Shown one piece after another: positions 1 through 6,818 of a DNA stretch of 8,310 nucleotides; positions within the stretch are counted from its first letter, which is position 1; every line of letters starts with the position of its first letter. The DNA is from Chloroflexota bacterium (GTDB taxonomy: Bacteria; Chloroflexota; Limnocylindria; Limnocylindrales; CSP1-4), in NCBI GenBank assembly GCA_017882025.1, contig JADGQG010000079.1, forward strand, positions 1 to 8,310. Direction: 5' to 3'. The position numbers and the translations under genes were made by a program. The notes under the pieces were generated by a model, which saw nothing but the letters and a program-made list of their open reading frames with translations, searched no databases and had not been told where the DNA came from.

Positions 1-66
1 CTCTCCGGGCGCGGGCTCGGGCGTTCGGGCGAAGTGGCGCTTCTGCCGGTAGCGGTCCAGCGACAC
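1..66 (-). CDS. LigD-type 3'-phosphoesterase domain protein, N-terminal fragment
   Basis: Only the first 22 codons are in the window; the gene runs off the left edge. From a GTG at 66 the protein begins VSLDRYRQKRHFARTPEPAP, which matches the opening of the DNA ligase D 3'-phosphoesterase (PE) domain, where a Y-R-x-K-R-x-F-x-x-T-P-E-P signature is typical. The PE domain trims 3' ends during NHEJ. Its catalytic His/Asp residues lie further in and are not visible here. A purine-rich GGGA..GGGAA stretch sits upstream at about 75-84, a plausible ribosome binding site. The start lies 26 bases after the stop of the ligase-like gene on the same strand, so it is probably in the Ku operon. Whether this is a stand-alone PE protein or the start of a multi-domain LigD cannot be told. 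Confidence 0.72.
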   Translation of the reverse strand, partial: MSLDRYRQKRHFARTPEPAPGE

Positions 67-92
67 GTGCGTGCTTCCCGTCCCTGGTCCGG

Positions 93-833
93 TCAGAGCG
101 GCAGGCGCCGGAGGACGGCGAGGAACGGCGGCAGCTCCCGCGGCGCCGCGACGACCGGAACGCGGTACCAGGCGTCGCGGGCGGGCCCGGGTCGGAGTGG
201 CGCGTCCAGCCGACGTGCGGAGAGTGCCCGGAACCCGAGCGCGCCCAGGGCGGTCGCGACCGTGGTGCCGTCCCCGATGAACCCGCGCCCGGCCAGGCAC
301 CAGCTCGACGGCCTCAGCAATGCGGCCAGCTCGCCGCGACGCTGGCCGAAGGGCAGGGCGGCGAGGGACGTGCCCTCGAGGTAGAGGAGGTCCGACGCGA
401 CGAGGGCGGCGGACCCGCGGCTCGTGCCGGCACGTCCCCCGGCACGTCCACCCGGATTGTCGCTGCCGCACCTCCCGCCCTCGCTCGCGAGGCGCCGCTC
501 AAGGAGCGTTCGGCTTGGGCGGCCGCGCGCGTCGAGCACCATGAGGGTCGCGTCGAGCACGACCCTGTCGGAGCGGACGAGCTCCGCAACACCGGCGAGC
601 TCCGGGAAGGCCCCGGTGGGGTCGCCCAGCGCCTCTGCCCGCAGGCGGACCGCGCCACCTTCCACGAGCACGAACGCGCGGATCCCCGGCCACCAGGGCT
701 CGAAGAAGTAGCCTGGGTCGTCGAACGGGCCTTCGCCGTCGGTCGGGCGCATCGGGACGATCCGCTCCGGGAGGCGCGAGGCAGCTGGCGCGAACTGGAG
801 CGGCAGCGGCTCACCGGTCGTTCGGCGCGTCAT
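93..833 (-). CDS. Degenerate LigD-like ATP-dependent DNA ligase domain (probable pseudo-ligase)
   Basis: A 246-residue protein from an ATG at 833; a TTG at 869 would add 12 residues, and neither start has a clear ribosome binding site. The fold is recognisable as the nucleotidyltransferase domain of LigD-type ligases: an F-D-D-P-G-Y-F-F-E lead-in (37-45), then W47-W-P-G-I-R where active ligases have K-x-D-G-I-R, a V-L-D-A-T segment (92-96) where D-G-E is usual, S-D-L-L-Y-L-E-G near the middle, and R-R-L-D-x-P-x-R-P-G (207-216) before W222. The AMP-accepting lysine is a tryptophan, the motif III glutamate is a threonine, the motif IV E-G-x-V-x-K becomes F-R-A-L-S-A, and the motif V lysines are R and P. 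Only about 20 residues follow motif V, so the OB-fold domain is absent. It follows Ku and precedes the PE gene. A non-catalytic end-joining partner is inferred; a decaying gene is the alternative, though the frame is intact. Confidence 0.75.
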   Translation of the reverse strand: MTRRTTGEPLPLQFAPAASRLPERIVPMRPTDGEGPFDDPGYFFEPWWPGIRAFVLVEGGAVRLRAEALGDPTGAFPELAGVAELVRSDRVVLDATLMVLDARGRPSRTLLERRLASEGGRCGSDNPGGRAGGRAGTSRGSAALVASDLLYLEGTSLAALPFGQRRGELAALLRPSSWCLAGRGFIGDGTTVATALGALGFRALSARRLDAPLRPGPARDAWYRVPVVAAPRELPPFLAVLRRLPL

Positions 834-918
834 GGATGGATTGTGGGCCGCCGTGCCGGCGTCCGCCAACGCTCGGACCGCCGGGGCCGGGTTGCACCCT
901 CGAGGCGGCCGAGGAGTC

Positions 919-1860
919 TCAGGCCGACTTGCGTCGGACCAGCTTCCGCGCCGGGGCCTCGACCTGCTCGGCGTCCTCCACGGCCGGCACGACCTTCCTG
1001 GGACGTCGGCCCGCCGCCGCTGTTCGGCCCGCGACGGCCTCCTCGGCCGCGGCCTCCTCGTCGCGGTTCGCCCGGGCCGTGCGGGCCGCGTTCACGCTGG
1101 CCTCGAGGGCCGCCATGAGATCCACCAGCTGGCCGCCGACCGGCGCATTTTCGGGCTCGGCGATCGCGCGTCCCTCGACCTTGGCCTCGATCACGGCCTC
1201 CAGGGCCTGGCGGTATTCGTCGCGATACTCGGTCGGGTCGAACTCGCCGGTCATTGCCGAGATGAGCTGGGCCGCCATCTTCCGCTCGGCGGGCTTGATC
1301 TCGACGTCATCGGCTGGCAGGTCCAGCTCGTCGGTCGCCCGGATCTCGTCCGGCCAGTGGAGCGTTTCCAGGACCATCGCGTTCGCGTGCGGGTTGAGCG
1401 CCGCGAGCACTTCGCGATCCTTGATCACGACCTTGCAGATCGCCGCGAGCCCCTGTTCCGCGAGAACCTCGCGAAGGAGCGCGTAGGCCTTCTTGCCGAT
1501 CGGCTCGGGCTCCACGTAATAGGCCTGCTTGACGAACCGGACCGGCTCGTCCTCAGCCGGCCGGGCCGGGACGAACTTCTCGATCTCGATCGAGCGGACC
1601 GTCTTGAGCGGGACGCTGGCCAGGTCCTCGTCCGTGATCACCACGTACTGGTCCTTCGCGTACTCGAAGCCCTTGACGGTGTCGCCGCGCGAGATCACGT
1701 CGTCGTGGAACGGGCAGTACGTCTTCATCTGGATCCGGTTCAGGCAGCTCGCGTGGAGCATGTTGAACGCGATCCCCTTCGAGTCCGTCGCGAGGTAGAG
1801 CCGAACGGGGATGGTCACCAGGCCGAACTGGATGGCTCCCCGCCACATCGAGCGCGCCAT
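919..1860 (-). CDS. ku: Non-homologous end-joining protein Ku
   Basis: A 313-residue bacterial Ku, the homodimeric ring that threads onto double-strand DNA ends and recruits LigD. The start M-A-R-S-M-W-R-G-A-I-Q-F-G-L-V at an ATG at 1860 is the family's standard N-terminus, followed by I-P-V-R-L-Y; the frame is open further upstream but without family resemblance. Later family-like segments are C-P-F-H-D-D near residue 60, G-F-E-Y-A-K-D-Q-Y-V, and P-A-E-R-K-M-A-A-Q-L-I. After the core (to about residue 250) comes a low-complexity tail with an acidic Glu/Ala stretch and a basic end (R-R-P-R-K and R-K-L-V-R-R-K), like the DNA-binding tails of many actinobacterial Ku proteins. AGGA lies only 2 bases before the start. 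The gene heads the NHEJ cluster, 112 bases after the hydrogenase peptidase stop. That gap could hold its promoter, but I see no clear boxes. Confidence 0.95.
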   Translation of the reverse strand: MARSMWRGAIQFGLVTIPVRLYLATDSKGIAFNMLHASCLNRIQMKTYCPFHDDVISRGDTVKGFEYAKDQYVVITDEDLASVPLKTVRSIEIEKFVPARPAEDEPVRFVKQAYYVEPEPIGKKAYALLREVLAEQGLAAICKVVIKDREVLAALNPHANAMVLETLHWPDEIRATDELDLPADDVEIKPAERKMAAQLISAMTGEFDPTEYRDEYRQALEAVIEAKVEGRAIAEPENAPVGGQLVDLMAALEASVNAARTARANRDEEAAAEEAVAGRTAAAGRRPRKVVPAVEDAEQVEAPARKLVRRKSA

Positions 1861-1972
1861 GGTCCTGTCACGTGCCTCGTCGGCGACCGCTCCGTGCGTG
1901 CCATCTCGTGGCGCGCATTCCCGCGGCCGGGATGGGAAGGATACGCCAGTCGGGCAAGGGACCCCGCGAACG

Positions 1973-2491
1973 TCATCCCGGCGATCGGCGATGCGCGGCG
2001 ACGAGGCCAACGACCGCGTCCGCGATGGCGGGGAGCGCCGCGGCCACCGGCGGGGAGAGCTCCTCGCCCAGCTCCATGGTCGCGGTGCCGACGCTGACCA
2101 CGAACGCGTCGGGCGCGGCCCCGTACAGGTCGCGGGCAAGGGAGAGCAGCACGCCGGGGCCGACGTGATGGGACGTCACGCCCCCGCCGCCACCCGCCGC
2201 CCCCACGTCGTCGCCCTCCAAACGCCGGACGGTGATCGCGCCGGGTGGACCCTCCGCGCTCGCGTCGACGAGGATCACGAGGGACGCCCGGCTCATGTCG
2301 AGCGAGAGCTCGGGCGTGAGCTGGTGGCTCGCGACGATCTCGACGCCGGCAAGCCGGGGATCGTCGGCGAGGAGGCCGGCGGCATGCCAGCCGACCCCGT
2401 CGTCGGAGCGCAGCGTGTTGCCGTACCCGATGACGAGGACGCCCCCGGCGGCATCGCCGGGGGCGTCCAAACGAAGCGCAGTGTGGCTCAA
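1973..2491 (-). CDS. hoxW: [NiFe] hydrogenase maturation peptidase (M52 family, HoxW-like)
   Basis: A 172-residue member of the M52 (HybD/HycI/HoxW) peptidases, which remove the C-terminal extension of the large subunit once nickel is in place. The core V-L-V-I-G-Y-G-N-T-L-R-S-D-D-G-V-G (18-34) holds the first metal-ligand region (D31). V-I-L-V-D76 supplies the second, and T-S-H-H-V-G-P (106-112) the third, in line with the Glu/Asp, Asp, His nickel-sensing set of HybD. The best start is a TTG at 2491 that overlaps the hoxH TGA as TTGA, matching the coupled junctions elsewhere in the operon, with GGACGAG upstream. A second TTG at 2470 would give a shorter N-terminus but lacks a ribosome binding site. 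HoxH carries a cleavable tail of 24 residues, so a substrate is present next door. A perfect stem-loop lies within its first codons. Confidence 0.88.
   Translation of the reverse strand: MSHTALRLDAPGDAAGGVLVIGYGNTLRSDDGVGWHAAGLLADDPRLAGVEIVASHQLTPELSLDMSRASLVILVDASAEGPPGAITVRRLEGDDVGAAGGGGGVTSHHVGPGVLLSLARDLYGAAPDAFVVSVGTATMELGEELSPPVAAALPAIADAVVGLVAAHRRSPG
2437..2468. repeat. Perfect 14-bp inverted repeat with GCAT loop, start of peptidase gene
   Basis: Left arm 2437-2450 (GGACGCCCCCGGCG) is exactly complementary to 2455-2468, with a 4-base loop at 2451-2454. In the transcript (minus strand) the hairpin begins 20 bases after the end of hoxH, inside codons 8-19 of the peptidase gene. There is no U-tract after it, so it does not look like a canonical intrinsic terminator. 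It could limit translation or transcription of the peptidase relative to hoxH, or protect the 3' end of a processed hoxH message. The structure is directly visible; any role is inferred. Confidence 0.8.
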
Positions 2492-3909
2492 CGGGACAGC
2501 TCGTCCAGCACCTTTCCGTCGGGCGCCAGCAGCTGGATCTGGAGCGCCATCTGACCGAGCGCGTGCGTCGAGCAGCTCAGGCACGGGTCGTAGCAGCGGA
2601 TGACCGCCTCGACCCGGTTGAGCATCCCCTCCGCGATCGTCTCGCCCTTGACGTGGCGCCGGGCCACCTGCAGGACGCTCCGGTTCATCGCCATGTTGTT
2701 GTGGCCCGTGGCGATGATCAGGTTCGCCCACAGCACGATCCCGTCGTCGTCCACCTTGTAGTGGTGCATGAGCGTGCCGCGGGGCGCCTCGGACACCCCG
2801 ATGCCCTCGTTCCGGTTGATGCCGGCGGTGGACCGGACGTGCTTCGAGAGGATGTCGGGACCCCGCAGGAGCTCCTCGATCTTCTCGACGGAGTGGAGCG
2901 TGTCGATCAGGCGCGCGTAGTGATAGTGGAACGACGAGCCCGCGACCCGGCCCACCCGCCAGCGGAACTTCTCGAGCTCCTCGTCGGCGCGAGGGGTTCC
3001 CATCCGTTCGGCGACGTTGACCCGGGCCAGCGGCCCGACCCGGTAGATGCCATCCGGGTACCCCATCGCCTTCCAGTAGGTCGACTTGAGGTACGACCAG
3101 GGCTCGACCGCCTCGCCGATGTAGTCGTTGAAGAGCTTCGGGTCGACCCGGTCGGCAAGGTACTTGCCGTCGGCGTCGATGACCCGGAGCCAGCCGCCGT
3201 AATGGTCGACGTTGCCTTCACGGTCGACGAGGCTCATGAACGCCGAGCGGAAGTTGCCGAAGGTGGCAGCTTCATCCTCCCAGCGCAGCATGTCCGTCTT
3301 GTACCAGGCGATAGCGCGTTCGACCGCGGCGATCGCCTCGGGGACGCCGGCGAGGATCCGGTCGCGGACTTCGGCCGTCAGCGGCGTGGCCATGCCGCCC
3401 GGGACGATCCCCTCCGGGTGGATCCGCTTGCCGCCCAGCCATTCGATGATCTGCTGGCCCCACTTCCGGAGCCCGATCCCGTCCTTCGCGAGCTGGGGGT
3501 TCTGCCGGGCCACGCCAAGGATGTTGCGAACCGCCGGGTCCGCGTCGAACCCGAACAGGAGGTCCGGCGACGAGAGGTGGAAGAACGACAGCGAGTTCGA
3601 CTGGACGATCTGGCCCAGGTTGATGATCCGCCGCAGGTCCACACCGGTGGGGGGCGGTTCGACGGCCAGGATGTCGTCGACCGCCTTGGCCGACGCGATG
3701 AGGTGGCTGACGGGGCAGATCCCGCAGATGCGGGCCATGAGCGCGGGCATCTCGTGGACCGGGCGACCCTGGGTGATGCGTTCGAACCCGCGGAACTGGG
3801 TGACGTGGAAGCGGGCGTCGACGACCTCGCCGCGGTCGTCGAGCTGGATGGTGATCTTGGAGTGGCCCTCGATCCGGGTGACCGGATCGATGACGATGGT
3901 TCGGCTCAT
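2488..3909 (-). CDS. hoxH: NAD-reducing [NiFe] hydrogenase large subunit HoxH
   Basis: A 473-residue catalytic subunit carrying the Ni-Fe(CN)2CO site for reversible H2 oxidation in the cytoplasm. The N-terminus M-S-R-T-I-V-I-D-P-V-T-R-I-E-G-H is the family signature. The first nickel-binding motif is R-I-C62-G-I-C65-P-V-S-H and the second is D-P-C443-L-S-C446-S-T-H449. Residues 450-473 form the tail expected to be cut off after H449 by the peptidase. Length and many stretches (L-S-F-F-H-L-S-S-P-D, P-D-G-I-Y-R-V-G-P-L-A-R, S-E-A-P-R-G-T-L-x-H-H-Y-K) closely recall the cyanobacterial HoxH, which places it in group 3d rather than membrane uptake types. The ATG at 3909 was chosen because a GGGGGA site precedes it and the upstream 23 in-frame residues are unlike the family. 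It starts 13 bases after hoxY and ends 4 bases into the peptidase gene. Confidence 0.97.
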   Translation of the reverse strand: MSRTIVIDPVTRIEGHSKITIQLDDRGEVVDARFHVTQFRGFERITQGRPVHEMPALMARICGICPVSHLIASAKAVDDILAVEPPPTGVDLRRIINLGQIVQSNSLSFFHLSSPDLLFGFDADPAVRNILGVARQNPQLAKDGIGLRKWGQQIIEWLGGKRIHPEGIVPGGMATPLTAEVRDRILAGVPEAIAAVERAIAWYKTDMLRWEDEAATFGNFRSAFMSLVDREGNVDHYGGWLRVIDADGKYLADRVDPKLFNDYIGEAVEPWSYLKSTYWKAMGYPDGIYRVGPLARVNVAERMGTPRADEELEKFRWRVGRVAGSSFHYHYARLIDTLHSVEKIEELLRGPDILSKHVRSTAGINRNEGIGVSEAPRGTLMHHYKVDDDGIVLWANLIIATGHNNMAMNRSVLQVARRHVKGETIAEGMLNRVEAVIRCYDPCLSCSTHALGQMALQIQLLAPDGKVLDELSR

Positions 3910-3922
3910 GTTGGGTCCCCCG

Positions 3923-4453
3923 TCAGCGCCCGAACCGGGATCCGGCGACGTCGGGGACGCGACCGGCCAGCAGGTCATCGAGCATGGTGTAGATCAGGTC
4001 TGCAGACGGCGGGCAGCCCGGCAGGAAGACGTCGACCTTCACCACCCGGTGGACCGGCGTCGAGGCCGGAAGGAGCTTCGGCACGATCTCCGATGGAATC
4101 TGCGGGTTGAGCGTGACGTTCTCCCGGTAGGCCCGGTCCAGGAGCGGCGCGACCCCGATCGGGTTGCGCATGCCCGGGACATTGGAGGTCACCGCGCAAT
4201 CGCCGAAGGAGACGAGCGTCTTCGTGCGCTCCCGGACCATCTTGATCTTGTGGAGGTCCTCCTCGCTGGAGACGGCGCCCTCCACGAGGCAGACGTCGAC
4301 GTCTTCCGGGTAGTCCTTGAAGTCGACGAGGGGGCTGTAGACGAGGTCGGCCCGCTCGAAGATGTCGAGGATGCGCTCGTCCATGTCGATGAGGGACATG
4401 TGGCAGCCCGAGCAGCCGTCGAGCCAGACCGTGGCGACACGCGGCTTGCTCAC
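3923..4453 (-). CDS. hoxY: NAD-reducing [NiFe] hydrogenase small subunit HoxY
   Basis: A 176-residue small subunit that holds the [4Fe-4S] cluster proximal to the HoxH active site. The four expected cysteines are present: C14 and C17 in D-G-C-S-G-C-H-M-S, C86 in S-F-G-D-C-A-V-T, and C147 in L-P-G-C-P-P-S. The short length, with no twin-arginine signal and no C-terminal medial/distal cluster domain, is typical of cytoplasmic group 3d small subunits. The start is a GTG at 4453, overlapping the hoxU stop as GTGA, with GAGGAG about 8 bases upstream inside the hoxU end. The frame is open further upstream, but that part is antiparallel-frame read-through of hoxU and unlike any HoxY. The stop is 13 bases before hoxH. 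Confidence 0.96.
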   Translation of the reverse strand: MSKPRVATVWLDGCSGCHMSLIDMDERILDIFERADLVYSPLVDFKDYPEDVDVCLVEGAVSSEEDLHKIKMVRERTKTLVSFGDCAVTSNVPGMRNPIGVAPLLDRAYRENVTLNPQIPSEIVPKLLPASTPVHRVVKVDVFLPGCPPSADLIYTMLDDLLAGRVPDVAGSRFGR

Positions 4454-5166
4454 AGCCCGCGCTCCTCGGCAACGACCTTCATCCACGGAAGGAACGGGCG
4501 GCGGGTCTTGCTGCCGCGGGCGACCGCCCGGCCCTTCTCGAAGAGGGCCCCGGTCGGGCAGACCTGGACGCACTTCCCGCAGCTGGTGCAGGTCGTGGAT
4601 TCGCCCCACGGGATCCCCATGTCCGTCTGGACCCGGGTCTCCAGGCCGCGATGCATGATGTCCCAGGTATGCGCGCCCTCGATCTCGTCGCAGACGCGAA
4701 CGCAGCGAAGGCAGAGGATGCACCGGTTGTGGTCGATTGCGAACAGCCGGTGACTGGCGTCGATGTCGACCTTGGGGCTGATCCGCGGCAGGTCGAAATG
4801 GGTGAGGCCCAGCTCCTCGGCCGTGTCCTGCAGCTCGCAGTGGTTGTTCGCGACGCAGACCGCGCAGACGTGGTTGCGCTCGACGAACATCATCTCGGTG
4901 ACGGTGCGGCGGTACTCCAGCAGGAGCTCGGAGTGCGCCGTGACGTCCATGCCCTCGGTGATCTTGGTCATGCAGGCCGCGGCGAGCTTTGGTGAGCCCG
5001 CGATCTCGACCATGCACAGGCGGCAGGCGCCGCGATCGTGGATCCCCTCGAGGTGGCAAAGGGCCGGGATGTCGATCCCGTTCTCCTCCGCGACCTCCAT
5101 GACGGTCTGCCCTTCCGAACCGGCGACGTCTTTGCCGTCGATCCGGAAGGTGAAGACGGTGCTCAT
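4450..5166 (-). CDS. hoxU: NAD-reducing hydrogenase diaphorase subunit HoxU
   Basis: A 238-residue NuoG-N-terminus-like electron transfer subunit that links the HoxF flavin to HoxY. Cluster ligands in order: a plant-type [2Fe-2S] ferredoxin domain with C37, C48, C51 and C65; a His/Cys [4Fe-4S] site in H99-V-C101-A-V-C104-V-A-N-N-H-C110; and a two-cluster ferredoxin domain with C149-I-L-C152-L-R-C155-V-R-V-C159 and C193-T-S-C196-G-K-C199-V-Q-V-C203-P. All are intact. It is about the normal HoxU length and lacks the large C-terminal part of NuoG. The ATG at 5166 overlaps the hoxF stop as ATGA, indicating coupled translation, and the gene ends 4 bases into hoxY. Confidence 0.96.
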   Translation of the reverse strand: MSTVFTFRIDGKDVAGSEGQTVMEVAEENGIDIPALCHLEGIHDRGACRLCMVEIAGSPKLAAACMTKITEGMDVTAHSELLLEYRRTVTEMMFVERNHVCAVCVANNHCELQDTAEELGLTHFDLPRISPKVDIDASHRLFAIDHNRCILCLRCVRVCDEIEGAHTWDIMHRGLETRVQTDMGIPWGESTTCTSCGKCVQVCPTGALFEKGRAVARGSKTRRPFLPWMKVVAEERGL

Positions 5167-6818
5167 GCCATCACCTCCGCGGGAGTGATCGTGCAGACGC
5201 CGGCGGGACAGACCCGGTCCACGATGTGGGCGAGGTACTCGTCCCGGAAGTAGCGCAGCGTGCTGAAGATCGGGTTTGGCGCCCCCTGGCCGAGCCCGCA
5301 GAGCGCCGTTCTCTGGATGATTCCGGCCAGGCGTTCCAGCTGGGCGAGGTCTTCCATCGTCGCCTCGCCGCGGGTGATCAGGTCGAGGAGCATGTACAGC
5401 TGGGTGGTGCCCACGCGGCAGGGGACGCACTTGCCGCACGACTCGTCGCGGCAGAAGTCCTGGAAGTACTTGGCGACGTCGACCATGCAGGACGTGTCGT
5501 CCATCACGATCAGGCCGCCGGACCCCATGAACGAGCCGAGCTCGATGAGCGACTCGTAGCTCACCGACATGTCGAGGAACTCGGCGGGGATGCAGCCGCC
5601 TGACGGGCCGCCGGTCTGGACGGCCTTGAACGGCCGGCCATCGACGATCCCGCCGCCGATGTCGTACACGATCTCCCGGAGGGTCATCCCCATCGGGACC
5701 TCCACGAGGCCGGTGTTCACGATGCGACCGGCCAGGGCGAAGACCTTGGTGCCTTTGCTCTTGCCGACGCCGATCCCGGCGTACCACTCCGGGCCCTTGC
5801 GCAGGATCGTGGGCACGCTGGCCAACGTCTCGACGTTGTTGATGAGCGTCGGGCAGTCCCACAGGCCCTGGACCGCCGGGTACGGCGGCCGGGGCCGCGG
5901 CGTGCCGCGGCGACCCTCCACGGACGCGATCAGCGCGGTCTCCTCGCCGCACACGAAGGCGCCGGCGCCAAGCCGGATCTGCACGTCGAAGTTGAACGAG
6001 GTCTCCGCGATCCCGGCGCCCAGGTACCCGGCGCGCTGGGCCAGCCGGATGGCCGTCCGGAGGCGGGCCACCGCCAGCGGGTACTCCGCCCGGCAGTAGA
6101 TGTAGCCCTCGGTGGCGTGGACCGCGAAGGCCGCGATGGCCATGCCCTCGAGGATGCGGAACGGGTCGCTCTCGAGGACGCTGCGGTCCATGAACGCGCC
6201 CGGGTCGCCTTCGTCGGCGTTGCAGATGACGTACTTCTGGGTGCCCTGGGCCTTGGCGACGGTGGTCCACTTGAGGCCGGTGGGGAAGCCCGCGCCGCCG
6301 CGGCCGCGCAACCCGCTGCGGGTGATCTCGTCGCGGACCGTGGTGGAGGTCATCTCGGAGAGCACCCGCTTGAGGGCCTCGTAGCCGCCGCGCTCGATGT
6401 AGTCGTCGAGGTCTTCGGGGTCGATCCGACCCATGTTCTCCGTGGCCACCCGGAGCTGCTTCTCGAAGAAGGGGCCCTGCGGCTGCCGCGTGTCGGTCGG
6501 CTTGACCTTCTTGAGGGCCTTCACGATGCCCTCGACCTCGTCCGGCTTGACGTGCCCGAAGAGCTGGCCCGTCTCGGCGATCTCGACGAGCGGGCCGGCG
6601 GCACACAGGCCAAGGCAGCCGACGCGCTTGATCATGACGTCGGTCAGGCCGGCCTCGGCGGCACGCTCGCCGAGGCGCAGGGTGATGTCGTGGGCCTGCG
6701 CCGACATGCAGCTGGCGGCCTCGCACACGTACGCCGACGCGCGCGGCGCCTCGTCGTTGATTTCTTCCGTGATCACGCGGCGTCGGGTGGGCCGCGCCGC
6801 GGCAGGCATCTCGCTCAC
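5163..6818 (-). CDS. hoxF: NAD-reducing hydrogenase diaphorase subunit HoxF
   Basis: A 551-residue flavoprotein that exchanges electrons with NAD(H). It begins with a thioredoxin-like [2Fe-2S] domain: C32 and C37 in Y-V-C-E-A-A-S-C, C68 and C72 in V-G-C-L-G-L-C. The NuoF-like part follows with the FMN/NADH glycine loop G-R-G-G-A-G-F-P-T-G-L-K-W, E-G-D-P-G-A-F-M-D-R, V-C-G-E-E-T-A-L, and the [4Fe-4S] ligands in E-S-C-G-K-C-V-P-C plus A-L-C-G-L-G. The start is set at a GTG at 6818 that overlaps the hoxE stop (ATGTGA); GGAGG lies 4 bases before it. An ATG at 6809, 13 bases from GGAGG, is the alternative. The last residues carry C-P-A-G-V-C and then stop, where electron-bifurcating HydB-type relatives continue into a ferredoxin domain. 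Confidence 0.95.
   Translation of the reverse strand: MSEMPAAARPTRRRVITEEINDEAPRASAYVCEAASCMSAQAHDITLRLGERAAEAGLTDVMIKRVGCLGLCAAGPLVEIAETGQLFGHVKPDEVEGIVKALKKVKPTDTRQPQGPFFEKQLRVATENMGRIDPEDLDDYIERGGYEALKRVLSEMTSTTVRDEITRSGLRGRGGAGFPTGLKWTTVAKAQGTQKYVICNADEGDPGAFMDRSVLESDPFRILEGMAIAAFAVHATEGYIYCRAEYPLAVARLRTAIRLAQRAGYLGAGIAETSFNFDVQIRLGAGAFVCGEETALIASVEGRRGTPRPRPPYPAVQGLWDCPTLINNVETLASVPTILRKGPEWYAGIGVGKSKGTKVFALAGRIVNTGLVEVPMGMTLREIVYDIGGGIVDGRPFKAVQTGGPSGGCIPAEFLDMSVSYESLIELGSFMGSGGLIVMDDTSCMVDVAKYFQDFCRDESCGKCVPCRVGTTQLYMLLDLITRGEATMEDLAQLERLAGIIQRTALCGLGQGAPNPIFSTLRYFRDEYLAHIVDRVCPAGVCTITPAEVMA

Noticed and set aside
1917..1933. Short hairpin (TCCCG/CGGGA) as a hydrogenase operon terminator
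   Set aside because: Only a 5-bp stem with no T-tract; common by chance at this base composition.
832..2097. 421-codon plus-strand open frame opposite ku
   Set aside because: Antisense shadow of Ku; the composition is that of a reversed GC-rich gene and no domain is seen.
3910..3978. 23-residue N-terminal extension of HoxH
   Set aside because: The conserved M-S-R-T-I-V-I-D-P-V-T-R-I-E-G-H start with its own ribosome binding site is at 3909.
2563..4753. Long plus-strand open frames (2563-4110 and 3212-4753) opposite hoxH and hoxY
   Set aside because: They are antisense to well-identified genes, encode Arg/Asp/Val-rich sequence without family resemblance, and are expected in GC-rich coding DNA.
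4454..5059. In-frame upstream extension of HoxY within hoxU
   Set aside because: It is an out-of-frame reading of hoxU; the family N-terminus and GTGA overlap place the start at 4453.
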